From NCBI RefSeq assembly GCF_002208135.1, contig NZ_CP021646.1, forward strand, positions 2,544,001 to 2,608,000: a stretch of DNA of 64,000 nucleotides, written 5' to 3'. Below, one piece after another: positions 43,685-52,276 of this stretch (its first letter is position 1; each line of letters begins with the position of its first letter). This DNA is from Pseudoalteromonas piscicida (GTDB taxonomy: Bacteria; Pseudomonadota; Gammaproteobacteria; Enterobacterales; Alteromonadaceae). The translations under genes were made by a program, and so were the position numbers. Under the pieces are notes generated by a model. It saw only the letters and a list, made by a program, of their open reading frames with translations, did not search any database and was not told the DNA's origin.

Positions 43685-44100
43685 GATTGCCATTCCCCAG
43701 AGATCATCTGTTGAGCAAGCTCTTGCGCGCGATTAGGCACTTGTCTTGCCCATCGGCTATCTAACATTTCTAGCGCGGCGGTATCAAAATCACCTTTTTC
43801 GACCGCTTGTAACATTCGACTAAAATTAAGTAATCCTGTGATCCCTAAGTTAAATGCCATATTTACCAGCACCGCCATCCGTGCATCGTTGCAGTGTTGG
43901 GTTGCAATCCTGCGCGCCACCGCCGCTTTGGCATTTTCTACATCGCTCGCAAGTAGTGATTCTGCTTCTTCTTCATCAATCCCCTTATCATCGAGATTTC
44001 GACCATAACCAATAGTCAGCTTTCCCGCGGTACAAAGGTAAGGAAATTGGCGAAACCCCTCATGTTTTTTGAGTTGCTCTACTGTATTCATTACGGACAT
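43681..44100 (-). CDS. Phage lysozyme (GH24 family endolysin)
   Basis: 139 residues with the GH24 active-site region: LKKHEGFRQFPYLCTAGKL followed by TIGYGRNLDDKG. The catalytic Glu is E14; C23 stands where T4 lysozyme has Asp20, and T29 follows, giving the Glu-Cys-Thr variant known in some phage lysozymes. The second half (NDARMAVLVNMAFNLGITGL) is also typical. No signal peptide is seen, so export needs the holin. It would lyse the producer to release tail particles. Confidence 0.92.
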   Translation of the reverse strand: MSVMNTVEQLKKHEGFRQFPYLCTAGKLTIGYGRNLDDKGIDEEEAESLLASDVENAKAAVARRIATQHCNDARMAVLVNMAFNLGITGLLNFSRMLQAVEKGDFDTAALEMLDSRWARQVPNRAQELAQQMISGEWQS

Positions 44101-44120
44101 ACAATTCCCCTTTATTGTTG

Positions 44121-44483
44121 CTAATGTGTCGACATATTAACCATCAAGCTTTGCTCAGCTTTCAATAACCAAAACTCCATTGAACGCTTGCTGTCAAAAC
44201 CCAATGTTTTTGCTGCATCGACCACCTTGTTATGCATCATGTATTTAGCTCGGATTGCACGCTTACATTCTGGCCTAAGTAACTCAATTGATGCGGTAAG
44301 TTGAGCAATTTCATCTGGCACATGCATCTGCTCTGCACTCACATACTTACTTGATGAACTGCCAATAGCTTCAGTTGCTGCTTGACGGCTAAAGCCCTTA
44401 CCTAGCTCTTTACTACACCAAAACTTACCCCAGCGCTTAAGGGCAGTACGTACCTGTTTAATTGTCACTTGCTTGTTGGTCAT
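44121..44483 (-). CDS. Late regulator, antiterminator Q / sigma-region-4-like
   Basis: 120 residues. The N-terminal part (VRTALKRWGKFWCSKELGKG) resembles phage Q-type antiterminators. The C-terminal third (RPECKRAIRAKYMMHNKVVD, then AAKTLGFDSKRSMEFWLLKAEQSL) looks like a sigma-region-4/HTH unit, as in ArpU/Q-like late regulators. It overlaps the upstream HTH gene by 26 bp. Assignment is by pattern only. An antitermination role fits the many intrinsic terminators inside the locus. Confidence 0.55.
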   Translation of the reverse strand: MTNKQVTIKQVRTALKRWGKFWCSKELGKGFSRQAATEAIGSSSSKYVSAEQMHVPDEIAQLTASIELLRPECKRAIRAKYMMHNKVVDAAKTLGFDSKRSMEFWLLKAEQSLMVNMSTH

Positions 44484-44736
44484 GGATTTTTCCTATCACT
44501 TCTAAAATATCGAGTAAGTACACATCTTCAACTAGGCCAATAACATCATTCCAGCGTGGGCTATATTCCCTATTTTCCCATCGTCTTAACGTACGCTCCT
44601 CAATACCATAATGAGCGGCTGATTCAGCTTGCGTGTAACCTCTGAGCTTTCGCGCAACACGAAGAATTTCGGCGCCTGTTGGAGCTGGTTTGCTTTGACC
44701 CACCAGTCTGGATGTGGTTGTGTTTATAAGTGTCAT
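44458..44736 (-). CDS. XRE-type helix-turn-helix regulator of the tail locus
   Basis: 92 residues. HTH: RVARKLRGYTQAESAAHYGI with EERTLRRWENREYSPRWNDV, an XRE/Cro-like DNA-binding unit. A clear AAGGAGAACA precedes the ATG at 44736. It is the first gene of the locus, downstream of the dyad promoter at 44919-44962. It may be the protein that binds the three shared dyads, either as activator or as repressor of its own operon. That link is inferred from position. Confidence 0.8.
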   Translation of the reverse strand: MTLINTTTSRLVGQSKPAPTGAEILRVARKLRGYTQAESAAHYGIEERTLRRWENREYSPRWNDVIGLVEDVYLLDILEVIGKIHDQQASDN

Positions 44737-44918
44737 TGTTCTCCTTACCTCAAAAAATAAACACGACTAGTGAAAATTTGTTCTGCTTAGCTGAATGGGG
44801 ATCGCTGAAAAGCGAAAACAACGTAGCCGTTCATCCTTGCCATCGAGTTTTTAGTTCCGGTAAAAACCCACCACGCCCGTTAACATGTTCATCTGATAAC
44901 TTTCTTCAGCGTAGTGAT

Positions 44919-44962
44919 ATAATAGCGATTTCTCGGATTGGAAACAGGTCAAAAATGACCTA
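44919..44962 (-). promoter_or_regulatory. Dyad promoter before the tail-locus regulators
   Basis: Dyad CAGGTCA-AAAA-TGACCTA (44945-44962) lies 21 bp upstream of TATTAT (minus strand, 44924-44919), the same geometry as before J1 and J2. The leader to 44736 is about 180 nt and shows no clear terminator. It is also the region between the divergent regulator and ettA genes (44737-45160), in which no other gene is seen. Confidence 0.68.
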
Positions 44963-45160
44963 TGAATGATATGCTTACAATTAATAACTGGATAAATAAA
45001 CAGTTCAATTATTTAACTTATTAAAAGGCAAATAAAAAATTACAATAGTTAACCAACTTTAGCTTGGGCATTGTTTTTTCCTCGTTCTGAACTATCAACA
45101 TTGCAGCACTGGAAGGCTTTCTCTAAAATACATCTAACTTAAAAAAGAGATTGGAAACTA

Positions 45161-46825
45161 ATGGCTCAATATATTTATACCATGTCGCGGGTGAGCAAAG
45201 TTGTGCCACCTAAGCGCACTATTCTGAAAGACATTTCTTTATGCTTTTTCCCGGGCGCTAAAATTGGTGTTTTAGGTCTTAATGGTGCAGGTAAATCGAC
45301 CTTACTTCGTATTATGGCGGGTGTGGATAATGAATTCGAGGGCGAGGCACGTCCGCAACCTGGTACTAAGATTGGTTACCTACCGCAGGAACCTGTACTA
45401 GATGAAAGCAAAACCGTTCGTGAAACGATTGAAGAAGCAGTTGGCGAAGTTAAGCGCGCACTTACTCGATTAGACGAAGTGTACGCAGAGTACGCAATGG
45501 AAGACGCTGACTTTGATGCGCTAGCTAAAGAGCAAGGCGAATTAGAAGCTATCATCCAAGCACACGACGGTCACAACCTAGATAATGCCCTTGAGCGCGC
45601 TGCCGATGCGCTTCGTTTACCAGAATGGGATGCAAAAATTGAGCACCTCTCAGGTGGTGAAAGACGCCGTGTTGCTATCTGCCGATTGTTACTTGAAAAG
45701 CCAGATATGCTGCTTCTTGACGAACCAACTAACCACTTAGATGCCGAGTCAGTTGCGTGGCTGGAGCGCTTCCTTCATGACTACGAGGGCACAGTGGTGG
45801 CGATCACCCACGACCGCTACTTCCTAGATAATGTAGCTGGCTGGATTTTAGAGCTTGACCGTGGCCATGGTATTCCGTGGGAAGGTAACTATTCTTCATG
45901 GCTTGAGCAAAAAGATGCACGTTTGAAGCAAGAAGAAAAATCAGAGAAAGCACGCCAGAAGTCGATTGAAAAAGAACTTGAATGGGTGCGCTCAAATCCG
46001 AAAGGTCGCCAAGCTAAGTCTAAAGCACGTATGGCGCAGTTTACCGAGCTTCAGCAAAACGACTATCAAAAGCGTAACGAAACCAACGAGCTATTCATTC
46101 CACCAGGTCCTCGCTTAGGCGACCAAGTGATTGAAGTGAGCAACTTACGTAAAAGCTTCGGTGACAGATTATTGATTGACGACTTGAACTTCAACGTACC
46201 TAAAGGTGCAATCGTAGGGATCATCGGTGCGAACGGCGCGGGTAAATCAACGCTATTTAGAATGTTGAGCGGTCAAGAGCAGCCAGATAGTGGTAACATC
46301 ACCATAGGTGAGACGGTTGAAATCGCCACTGTTGAACAGTTCCGTGATGACATGGACGGTAATAACACCGTATTCCAAGAGATCTCTAACGGCCAAGACA
46401 TTCTTAAAATTGGCAACTTTGAAGTACCAAGCCGCGCTTATGTTGGCCGCTTTAACTTCAAAGGTAATGACCAGCAAAAATTTGTAAAAGAGCTTTCTGG
46501 TGGTGAGCGCAATCGTCTGCACTTAGCAAAACTACTAAAAGCGGGCGGTAACGTGCTATTGCTGGATGAGCCAACCAACGATCTAGACGTTGAAACGTTG
46601 CGAGCGCTAGAAAATGCGATTTTGGAATTCCCGGGTTGCGTTATGTGTATCTCGCATGATCGTTGGTTCCTAGACCGTATCGCGACTCACATCCTAGATT
46701 ACCGTGATGAAGGTCAAATCAATTTCTTTGACGGCAACTACACTGAATACGAAGAGTGGCTGAAGAAGACCTTTGGTGCTGAGGCTGCTGAGCCTAAGCG
46801 TATCAAATATAAGAAGATTGGCTAA
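45161..46825 (+). CDS. ettA: Energy-dependent translational throttle protein EttA
   Basis: 554 residues, the length of E. coli EttA. Two ABC-F ATPase domains: Walker A GLNGAGKST and GANGAGKST, signatures LSGGERRRVA and LSGGERNRLH, Walker B MLLLDEPTNHLD and VLLLDEPTNDLD. Between them is the basic linker with KGRQAKSKARMAQFTEL. The C-terminus (EPKRIKYKKIG) also fits. EttA binds the ribosomal E site and gates translation with energy status. It is a conserved host gene and marks the right edge of the tail locus. Confidence 0.97.
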   Translation: MAQYIYTMSRVSKVVPPKRTILKDISLCFFPGAKIGVLGLNGAGKSTLLRIMAGVDNEFEGEARPQPGTKIGYLPQEPVLDESKTVRETIEEAVGEVKRALTRLDEVYAEYAMEDADFDALAKEQGELEAIIQAHDGHNLDNALERAADALRLPEWDAKIEHLSGGERRRVAICRLLLEKPDMLLLDEPTNHLDAESVAWLERFLHDYEGTVVAITHDRYFLDNVAGWILELDRGHGIPWEGNYSSWLEQKDARLKQEEKSEKARQKSIEKELEWVRSNPKGRQAKSKARMAQFTELQQNDYQKRNETNELFIPPGPRLGDQVIEVSNLRKSFGDRLLIDDLNFNVPKGAIVGIIGANGAGKSTLFRMLSGQEQPDSGNITIGETVEIATVEQFRDDMDGNNTVFQEISNGQDILKIGNFEVPSRAYVGRFNFKGNDQQKFVKELSGGERNRLHLAKLLKAGGNVLLLDEPTNDLDVETLRALENAILEFPGCVMCISHDRWFLDRIATHILDYRDEGQINFFDGNYTEYEEWLKKTFGAEAAEPKRIKYKKIG

Positions 46826-46860
46826 AAGCTCAAACGTTAGCCTATCGACGATGATAATCT

Positions 46861-46887
46861 GAGGCTCCTCATTAGGGGCCTTTTTTA
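46861..46887 (+). terminator. Intrinsic terminator after ettA
   Basis: Hairpin AGGCTCC/GGGGCCT (46862-46868 with 46875-46881, one G-T pair) followed by a T-rich tract. It ends the ettA transcript about 36 bp after the stop. Confidence 0.75.
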
Positions 46888-47052
46888 TTTTTTAGTACCT
46901 GCTTAACTTTATTCATGTCGCACTGTGGAGGCAAGTCGCAAATCAAATTACAGTGGCAATTCCATCCAAGCGGTGTAATTTATTGTCATTTTTTGGTAGC
47001 GAGCACAATGATATAAGCTATTCTTTAGCTATACGGACTATTAGGATCAGCA

Positions 47053-47418
47053 ATGAAAGAACGTCGACGTTATTCCAGAGTTATTTTTTCAAACGAGGCA
47101 CAATTTATGGCCTCAAGCGGTGATTTTAGCTGCGAAATCTTGGATTTATCGCTCAATGGCGCGTTACTCACCCTGCCAGATGGCTATGTGCCACTCAAAA
47201 ACGATCCAGCAAGTTTAAACTTTTATCTACCTGGTAGTGATATCCAAATTACGATGGAGGTAGAAGTTCGTCACGTTGAAGAAGGTCACCTGGGCGTACA
47301 TTGCCGTCAAATCGATCTCGATAGTGTGACGCATTTAAAGCGCCTTATTGAACTCAACCTTGGAGATGATGATATACTACATCGCGAGCTGGAGCAGCTC
47401 ACCTACGATGATGATTAA
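47053..47418 (+). CDS. PilZ-domain c-di-GMP-binding protein
   Basis: 121 residues consisting of a single PilZ domain. The c-di-GMP motif RxxxR appears as RRRYSR at residues 3-8, and the D/NxSxxG motif as LDLSLNGALL near residue 32. The rest is the expected beta barrel (MEVEVRHVEEGHLGVHCRQID). It has no output domain, so it would act by binding a partner. It stands alone between ettA and the yjfL-type operon. Confidence 0.9.
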   Translation: MKERRRYSRVIFSNEAQFMASSGDFSCEILDLSLNGALLTLPDGYVPLKNDPASLNFYLPGSDIQITMEVEVRHVEEGHLGVHCRQIDLDSVTHLKRLIELNLGDDDILHRELEQLTYDDD

Positions 47419-47462
47419 TACCCATCGAATTTCATATTCGATTTTATAACAAAGAGAAAACT

Positions 47463-47867
47463 ATGATTTTGGATTCTTTACAAGGATTTGTCCCTTTTAT
47501 TTCCTACTTCGGCCTTGCCTACTTACTTACCTTAGCCTTTTTATTTATATACTCCAAAGTTACTCCCCATTGTGAGTGGAAGCTAGTTAAAGAAAACAAC
47601 CCCGCTGCTGCAACTGCGTTTTGCGGTACCTTAATTGGTTTTGTCTTGCCTATCGCCAGTGCTGCAATCAATGCAGTCTCTCTTATTGATTTTGCCGTTT
47701 GGGGTGTTATTGCGGGAGTAATGCAATTAATTACCTTCTTCATGGTAAGAATGTATATGCCAAAGCTATCTGAGAAAATCGAAAATAATCACGTCAGTGC
47801 AGGTTTGTTCTTAGGTGGTGCGTCGCTTGCGACCGGAATTTTGAATGCCGCTTGCATGACCTATTAA
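47463..47867 (+). CDS. DUF350 inner-membrane protein (YjfL-like)
   Basis: 134 residues with four hydrophobic segments (about 12-31, 48-70, 75-97 and 112-132), including AATAFCGTLIGFVLPIASA. This matches DUF350/YjfL. In E. coli the order yjfL-yjfM-yjfC is the same as here (DUF350, DUF1190 lipoprotein, glutathionylspermidine-synthase-like). It starts 44 bp after the PilZ gene and 9 bp before the next. The function of DUF350 proteins is not established. Confidence 0.85.
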   Translation: MILDSLQGFVPFISYFGLAYLLTLAFLFIYSKVTPHCEWKLVKENNPAAATAFCGTLIGFVLPIASAAINAVSLIDFAVWGVIAGVMQLITFFMVRMYMPKLSEKIENNHVSAGLFLGGASLATGILNAACMTY

Positions 47868-47876
47868 GGAGTCAAG

Positions 47877-48473
47877 ATGAAAAGGAGTAGAACAATCAAA
47901 TTGACTTTATTAATGGGCGCCACAGGAGGGCTGACCGCGTGTGGTGATAGCGACGAATCAGCCTTACTTTTTAAAAACGTCGATGAATGTACATCATTCG
48001 GTATTGAAGAAGAAGCATGCCAGTTTCAATACCAACAAGCACTCGATAGCCATCGCCAAGAAGCGCCCAAATATGCCTCTGAACAGCTATGCGAAAGCGA
48101 CTTTGGTTTTGACCGTTGTGAGCATTCAAGTGGTGGGATCTGGCGTCCAATTATGGCGGGCTTTATGGTTGCTGCGCTTGCAGAGGCCGTAGACGAAGGC
48201 CTAGACATGATGAAAAAGCGCAAGAAGAAAAAGGCAGCGTACTTAGGCGGCACCTACTATTCAGGCGCAAAACCGTTGTATCGCTCTCGTGATGACTTCT
48301 TTAGCTATCGAAATGCACAAAATGGTTTTGTCGCGTCAGCAAAATCGTCGGGTACAACGTCGGTCAAAAGCTCAACCATCAATTACAAGCCGCGTGCCAG
48401 CTCAGTTTCGCGAAGCCGTGGTGGGTTTGGTCGCAGCGCTTCTCGTAGTAGTGGTGGCAGTTGGGGCAGCTAA
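47877..48473 (+). CDS. DUF1190 lipoprotein (YjfM-like)
   Basis: 198 residues with a lipoprotein signal (hydrophobic TLLMGATGG then lipobox LTAC at residues ~19-22). It has Cys-containing segments CTSFGIEEEACQFQYQQAL and LCESDFGFDRCEHSSGGIWRP, characteristic of DUF1190, and a Ser/Arg/Gly-rich C-terminus (SRGGFGRSASRSSGGSWGS). It is the middle gene of the yjfLMC-type operon. Function unknown. Confidence 0.87.
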   Translation: MKRSRTIKLTLLMGATGGLTACGDSDESALLFKNVDECTSFGIEEEACQFQYQQALDSHRQEAPKYASEQLCESDFGFDRCEHSSGGIWRPIMAGFMVAALAEAVDEGLDMMKKRKKKKAAYLGGTYYSGAKPLYRSRDDFFSYRNAQNGFVASAKSSGTTSVKSSTINYKPRASSVSRSRGGFGRSASRSSGGSWGS

Positions 48474-48499
48474 GTCAGTCTTAGTTTGATAAAAAATAA

Positions 48500-48521
48500 G
48501 CCGAGGTCCACTCGGCTTTTT
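48500..48521 (+). terminator. Intrinsic terminator between yjfM- and yjfC-like genes
   Basis: GCCGAG/CTCGGC stem (48500-48505 with 48511-48516), 5-nt loop, then TTTTT. It lies 27 bp after the DUF1190 stop, so the ATP-grasp gene is reached by read-through or from its own promoter. Confidence 0.75.
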
Positions 48522-48586
48522 ATCGAGTGCTTTGTAGTTTCCCAAGTATCTATGCAATTGGTATTAGACGGATCGATTTTACACTT

Positions 48587-49756
48587 ATGTTAAGAATTTC
48601 TATTGATGAACGCCCACACTGGCGTGAACAAGCCAAAGCCCATGGCTTTGAATTTCATACTATGTATGGCGAAAAGTACTGGGACGAAAGTGCTTATTAT
48701 CAATTTACGTTAAAGCAAATTGAGCAAGACTTGGAAGACCCAAGCGATGAACTCCATCAAATGCTCTTACATCTTGTCGAAATAGTGTGTAACGACGAGT
48801 CGCTGCTGCAACAGTTTGCAATTCCTGAGTCTCAATGGGAACTAGTGACTCGCTCATGGCGTCGTCGAGATCAAGCGCTCTACGGCCGCTTTGACTTTAG
48901 TTACGATGGTAAGTCCCCAGCTAAACTGCTGGAGGCCAATTACGACACGCCCACCAGCTTATTCGAAACGGGTTACTGGCAGTGGCTATGGCTTGAAGAA
49001 CAAGTGCAAGCAGGCAAGCTACCTCGCAATGCGGATCAATTTAATGGCCTACAAGAAGCGCTGATAGAACGGTTTTATCAGCTGCATAAACTCTACCGTG
49101 GTGCTCCCCTGCACTTTTCTTGTTGCAAAGAAAGCATTGAAGATTTGGGCACCATTCAGTATATGCGCAGCTGCGCGATGGAAGCTGGACTCAAGACTAA
49201 ACAAGTCTTTATCGAAGATATCGGATTTCACGATAAGTACTTTGTCGACCTTGGTGATCGCAAAATCCAATGGATGTTTAAGTTATACCCGTGGGAATTT
49301 ATGTTTCAAGATGAATATAGTGAACAATTATCAAAAGCAAAAGTGCAATGGCTAGAGCCCACGTGGAAAGCGATTTTATCTAATAAAGCAATCTTGCCTT
49401 TGCTATGGCAAACCTTTCCAAATCACCCAAACCTGTTGCCAGCATACTTTGAACGGGATAAACATAAGATTGCAAAAAGTGAGTCCGGCTATGTGAAAAA
49501 GCCGTTATTTTCTCGCGAAGGCGCTAACATTGAGATCCGAAAGGACCAACAGCTGCTTGCACAGTCCGCTGGTGGATATGGCGAAGAAGGTTATATCTAT
49601 CAGGCTTACTCACCTTTGCCCAAGTTTGCAGGCTTCAATACGCTCATAGGCTCATGGATTGTAGGCGATAAAGCGGTTGGAATTGGTGTTCGTGAAGATA
49701 AAAGCCTGATCACCCAAGACCTCAGTCGCTTCTTACCCCATATTATTGTTGGTTAA
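48587..49756 (+). CDS. Glutathionylspermidine synthase-like ATP-grasp protein (YjfC-like)
   Basis: Start taken at the ATG at 48587 (MLRISIDERPHWREQAKAHG), 389 residues, close to the E. coli YjfC length. Family landmarks: YWDESAYYQFTLKQIEQDLE, RFDFSYDGKSPAKLLEANYD, TPTSLFETGYWQWLW, LYPWEFMFQDEYS, YVKKPLFSREGANIEI. It is the C-terminal synthetase domain only, without the amidase of true Gsp. The exact amide bond made is unknown. A short element end (48552-48569) lies just upstream. Confidence 0.88.
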   Translation: MLRISIDERPHWREQAKAHGFEFHTMYGEKYWDESAYYQFTLKQIEQDLEDPSDELHQMLLHLVEIVCNDESLLQQFAIPESQWELVTRSWRRRDQALYGRFDFSYDGKSPAKLLEANYDTPTSLFETGYWQWLWLEEQVQAGKLPRNADQFNGLQEALIERFYQLHKLYRGAPLHFSCCKESIEDLGTIQYMRSCAMEAGLKTKQVFIEDIGFHDKYFVDLGDRKIQWMFKLYPWEFMFQDEYSEQLSKAKVQWLEPTWKAILSNKAILPLLWQTFPNHPNLLPAYFERDKHKIAKSESGYVKKPLFSREGANIEIRKDQQLLAQSAGGYGEEGYIYQAYSPLPKFAGFNTLIGSWIVGDKAVGIGVREDKSLITQDLSRFLPHIIVG

Positions 49757-49863
49757 TATCCATTGGACCAACCTAAATACAGTCAGAATGGAGCAAACTT
49801 GTTCCATACCTCAATGGGCTTAGAGAACAAAAACTTATTAAATTCATATCATCAGCACTTTTC

Positions 49864-50058
49864 ATACCAATTGCATTAAGTAAATGAGCTATTTTGAAAG
49901 CAGAGAAATAGCTTTAGTAGCTCCGCTTTCGCGTCCAGCTATCGCCAAGGTACCTATATCCAACTTTGCTATTTAGTTGTTCTAAATGAGAAGTTTTTAA
50001 CGACGCTAATATGATATTTCACCCTTCAAATAGGTTGGAGAATTAATGCAATTGGTAT
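49864..50058. mobile_element. 195-bp MITE-like element with 16-bp perfect terminal inverted repeats
   Basis: ATACCAATTGCATTAA at 49864-49879 is the exact reverse complement of TTAATGCAATTGGTAT at 50043-50058. The interior has no gene. The outer end ATGCAATTGGTATTAGAC recurs at 48552-48569 as a solo end. It sits in the ~540-bp gap between the YjfC-like gene and the amino-acid oxidase gene. Confidence 0.8.
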
Positions 50059-50297
50059 TAGACAAACACTGGTTAAACCCTCCGCAAAAATTAACACAAA
50101 CTTAACCAGTGTACTAAAGTAGTATCTAGGCTTTGTATTAAGCTGATAGAGCAGCGCTTGGCTTGGATAAATTACGATTTTTTGGAAGGTGCGCTCACTG
50201 TTTGAGTGTGCCAGACGCGTTATAGATCACTTAGCGAGTTAGGAAGTAAAAGCTACCTGTCTCAAAAGTGTGAGACATAGTCGATTAAGGAACTCAC

Positions 50298-52265
50298 ATG
50301 ACTCACTACAAAATAGGTTCAGATATTAGTCAAAAACCCAGTCCAAAAGCGGTCAAAGTCGCGGTGATCGGAGCTGGTATGTCTGGTCTATATAGTGCGT
50401 GGCGATTACAGTGCGAAACTGATATTTGTGACTTCGCGATTTTTGAACGCAGTGACCGTACAGGTGGACGATTGGACTCTGATCTTATCCATTTCAAAGA
50501 TAATCGCGCAGGAGCAAAGCCCGGCAGCATCATTACAGTCAAAGAAGAACAAGGTGGCATGCGGTTTTTATTTGAAGGTATGGATGACCTAATGGCTCTC
50601 TTTCTAAAATTGGGTTTGGAAGATCAAATAGTCCCCTTTCCCATGAACAGCAGCGGCAATAACCGACTCTACTTTCGCGGTACCAGCTTTTCGGTAAACG
50701 ATGCCGAACAAGACAACTATCATATTTGGTCCACACTGTATAACCTTGACCCGAGCGAACAAGACATTAATCCTAAAGACATTATTAATGTTGTTTTTAA
50801 TCGTATCTTGCAAGTGAACCCACAGTTCGATTCAAGGCCTGAGGTTCGAGATCCTGAGTTTTGGCAGGACTTCCGCCTGCATTGCCAATGGCAAGGTGAG
50901 CCCCTGTATAACTGGTCTCTGTGGGATTTACTCACAGATATGGGTTATAGCCAAGAATGTATCACCATGCTGTATCGTGTTTTGGGCTTCAATGGCACTT
51001 TCTTATCGAAAATGAATGCCGGCGTCGCCTATCAGCTTTTGGAAGACTTTCCAGCGGATGTTAAATTTAAAACTTTTAAAGACGGCTTTAGCACCCTGCC
51101 AAACGCACTGGTGGATAAAATAGGTAAAGAGAAGATCCACCTGCAAACCAGTATTGATAGCATCGCCTTTGATAACTCTGACAATCTATATGTACTCAAG
51201 TACACCAAAACCGAGCAAGATGGGCAGGTAAGTGAAGGAACATTTAAAGCTGAAAAGCTTATTTTAGGGCTACCAAGGCTCGCACTTGAAAAGTTGTTCA
51301 TTGCGTCAGATGTCTTTAAACAATTACCAAAACAACGACGAGACGAGTTATGGGATACATTGCAAAGCACAAGTAATCAGCCGCTCCTTAAGATTAATTT
51401 GTACTACGACACCGCATGGTGGGGAACTGGTATGACAGGCCGTCCAGCGGTAAGCTTTGGACCTAACTTTGCAGACTTACCAACTGGGTCGGTTTATCCC
51501 TTTTATGCCTTAAATGATGAGCTCGCAGCCGCGCTTATGTATAACGAGCGCCATGCAGAGCCAAACTCAGACACACAACACAAACTCGAAGGGATAGAAG
51601 CAGCTAAATACAGTCGCCCGGCCGCACTGACTATTTACTGTGATTATGTAAATATTAACTTTTGGAGTGCACTGCAAAACAAAGGAGAGCTTTATCATCA
51701 CCCCCGCGAGTCTGAACTCATTGAATCTATTCCCAGCGATATTTTCCCAGCCTCAGAAGCGGTTGTACGACAAGCGACACAATTCTTCAAAGACATCTTT
51801 AATACGCATTATGTCCCACAACCCACCCTCACCAGCGCCCGAATTTGGGAAGGGAATGTGAATTTCAATGTCCCTGAAAATCTTCAATTTGGTTTTGGCG
51901 TACATCAATGGGCGATTGGTGCGAATGATAAAGATGTTATCGAAAGTTTAGTGGAACCTTTGCCAAACCTATTTACCTGCGGTGAAGCTTACTCAGACTA
52001 TCAGGGTTGGGTAGAGGGCGCGTTACGTTCAACGGATTTAGTACTACAAAAAGGGTTTGGTTTAGCACCACTAAGCGAAGTTTTTGAAGCAGACGAAGGC
52101 CGTAGCTCGTCAGAAGCAATACAAATCGCCTATCGGAAAATTTCTAATAAAATGATTGTGGAATATATCGATCCTAACTTTTCACCAAATACCAAAGACA
52201 AAGTACCGCTTGATGAAGTCAATAGTGTTTTTGGCGTAAACCTAAGTTATTTCGATAAGCCCTGA
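50298..52265 (+). CDS. Flavin-dependent L-amino-acid oxidase-like protein
   Basis: 655 residues of the FAD amine-oxidoreductase family. N-terminal dinucleotide motif KVAVIGAGMSGLYSAWRL and ERSDRTGGRLDS (the second FAD motif RxGGR); substrate-domain residues around QGGMRFLFEGMDDLM; C-terminal FAD motif LFTCGEAYSDYQGWVEGAL. No signal peptide is seen. Length and motifs fit the bacterial L-amino-acid oxidases that some Pseudoalteromonas release as H2O2-producing antibacterial proteins. The substrate cannot be told from sequence. It is a single-gene unit. Confidence 0.82.
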   Translation: MTHYKIGSDISQKPSPKAVKVAVIGAGMSGLYSAWRLQCETDICDFAIFERSDRTGGRLDSDLIHFKDNRAGAKPGSIITVKEEQGGMRFLFEGMDDLMALFLKLGLEDQIVPFPMNSSGNNRLYFRGTSFSVNDAEQDNYHIWSTLYNLDPSEQDINPKDIINVVFNRILQVNPQFDSRPEVRDPEFWQDFRLHCQWQGEPLYNWSLWDLLTDMGYSQECITMLYRVLGFNGTFLSKMNAGVAYQLLEDFPADVKFKTFKDGFSTLPNALVDKIGKEKIHLQTSIDSIAFDNSDNLYVLKYTKTEQDGQVSEGTFKAEKLILGLPRLALEKLFIASDVFKQLPKQRRDELWDTLQSTSNQPLLKINLYYDTAWWGTGMTGRPAVSFGPNFADLPTGSVYPFYALNDELAAALMYNERHAEPNSDTQHKLEGIEAAKYSRPAALTIYCDYVNINFWSALQNKGELYHHPRESELIESIPSDIFPASEAVVRQATQFFKDIFNTHYVPQPTLTSARIWEGNVNFNVPENLQFGFGVHQWAIGANDKDVIESLVEPLPNLFTCGEAYSDYQGWVEGALRSTDLVLQKGFGLAPLSEVFEADEGRSSSEAIQIAYRKISNKMIVEYIDPNFSPNTKDKVPLDEVNSVFGVNLSYFDKP

Positions 52266-52276
52266 CCCGTCTCCCT

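Noticed and set aside
3183-44736. Complete P2-like prophage
   Set aside because: No terminase, portal, capsid, head completion, integrase or replication gene was found in the block; only tail, lysis and regulatory genes are present, so a tailocin is the better reading.
3183-44736. Extracellular injection system of the MAC/PVC/Afp type, known in Pseudoalteromonas luteoviolacea
   Set aside because: The core genes are P2-like (D, X, U, E/E', FI, FII, V, W). There is no AAA+ ATPase or PVC-type tube/sheath set and no recognised effector.
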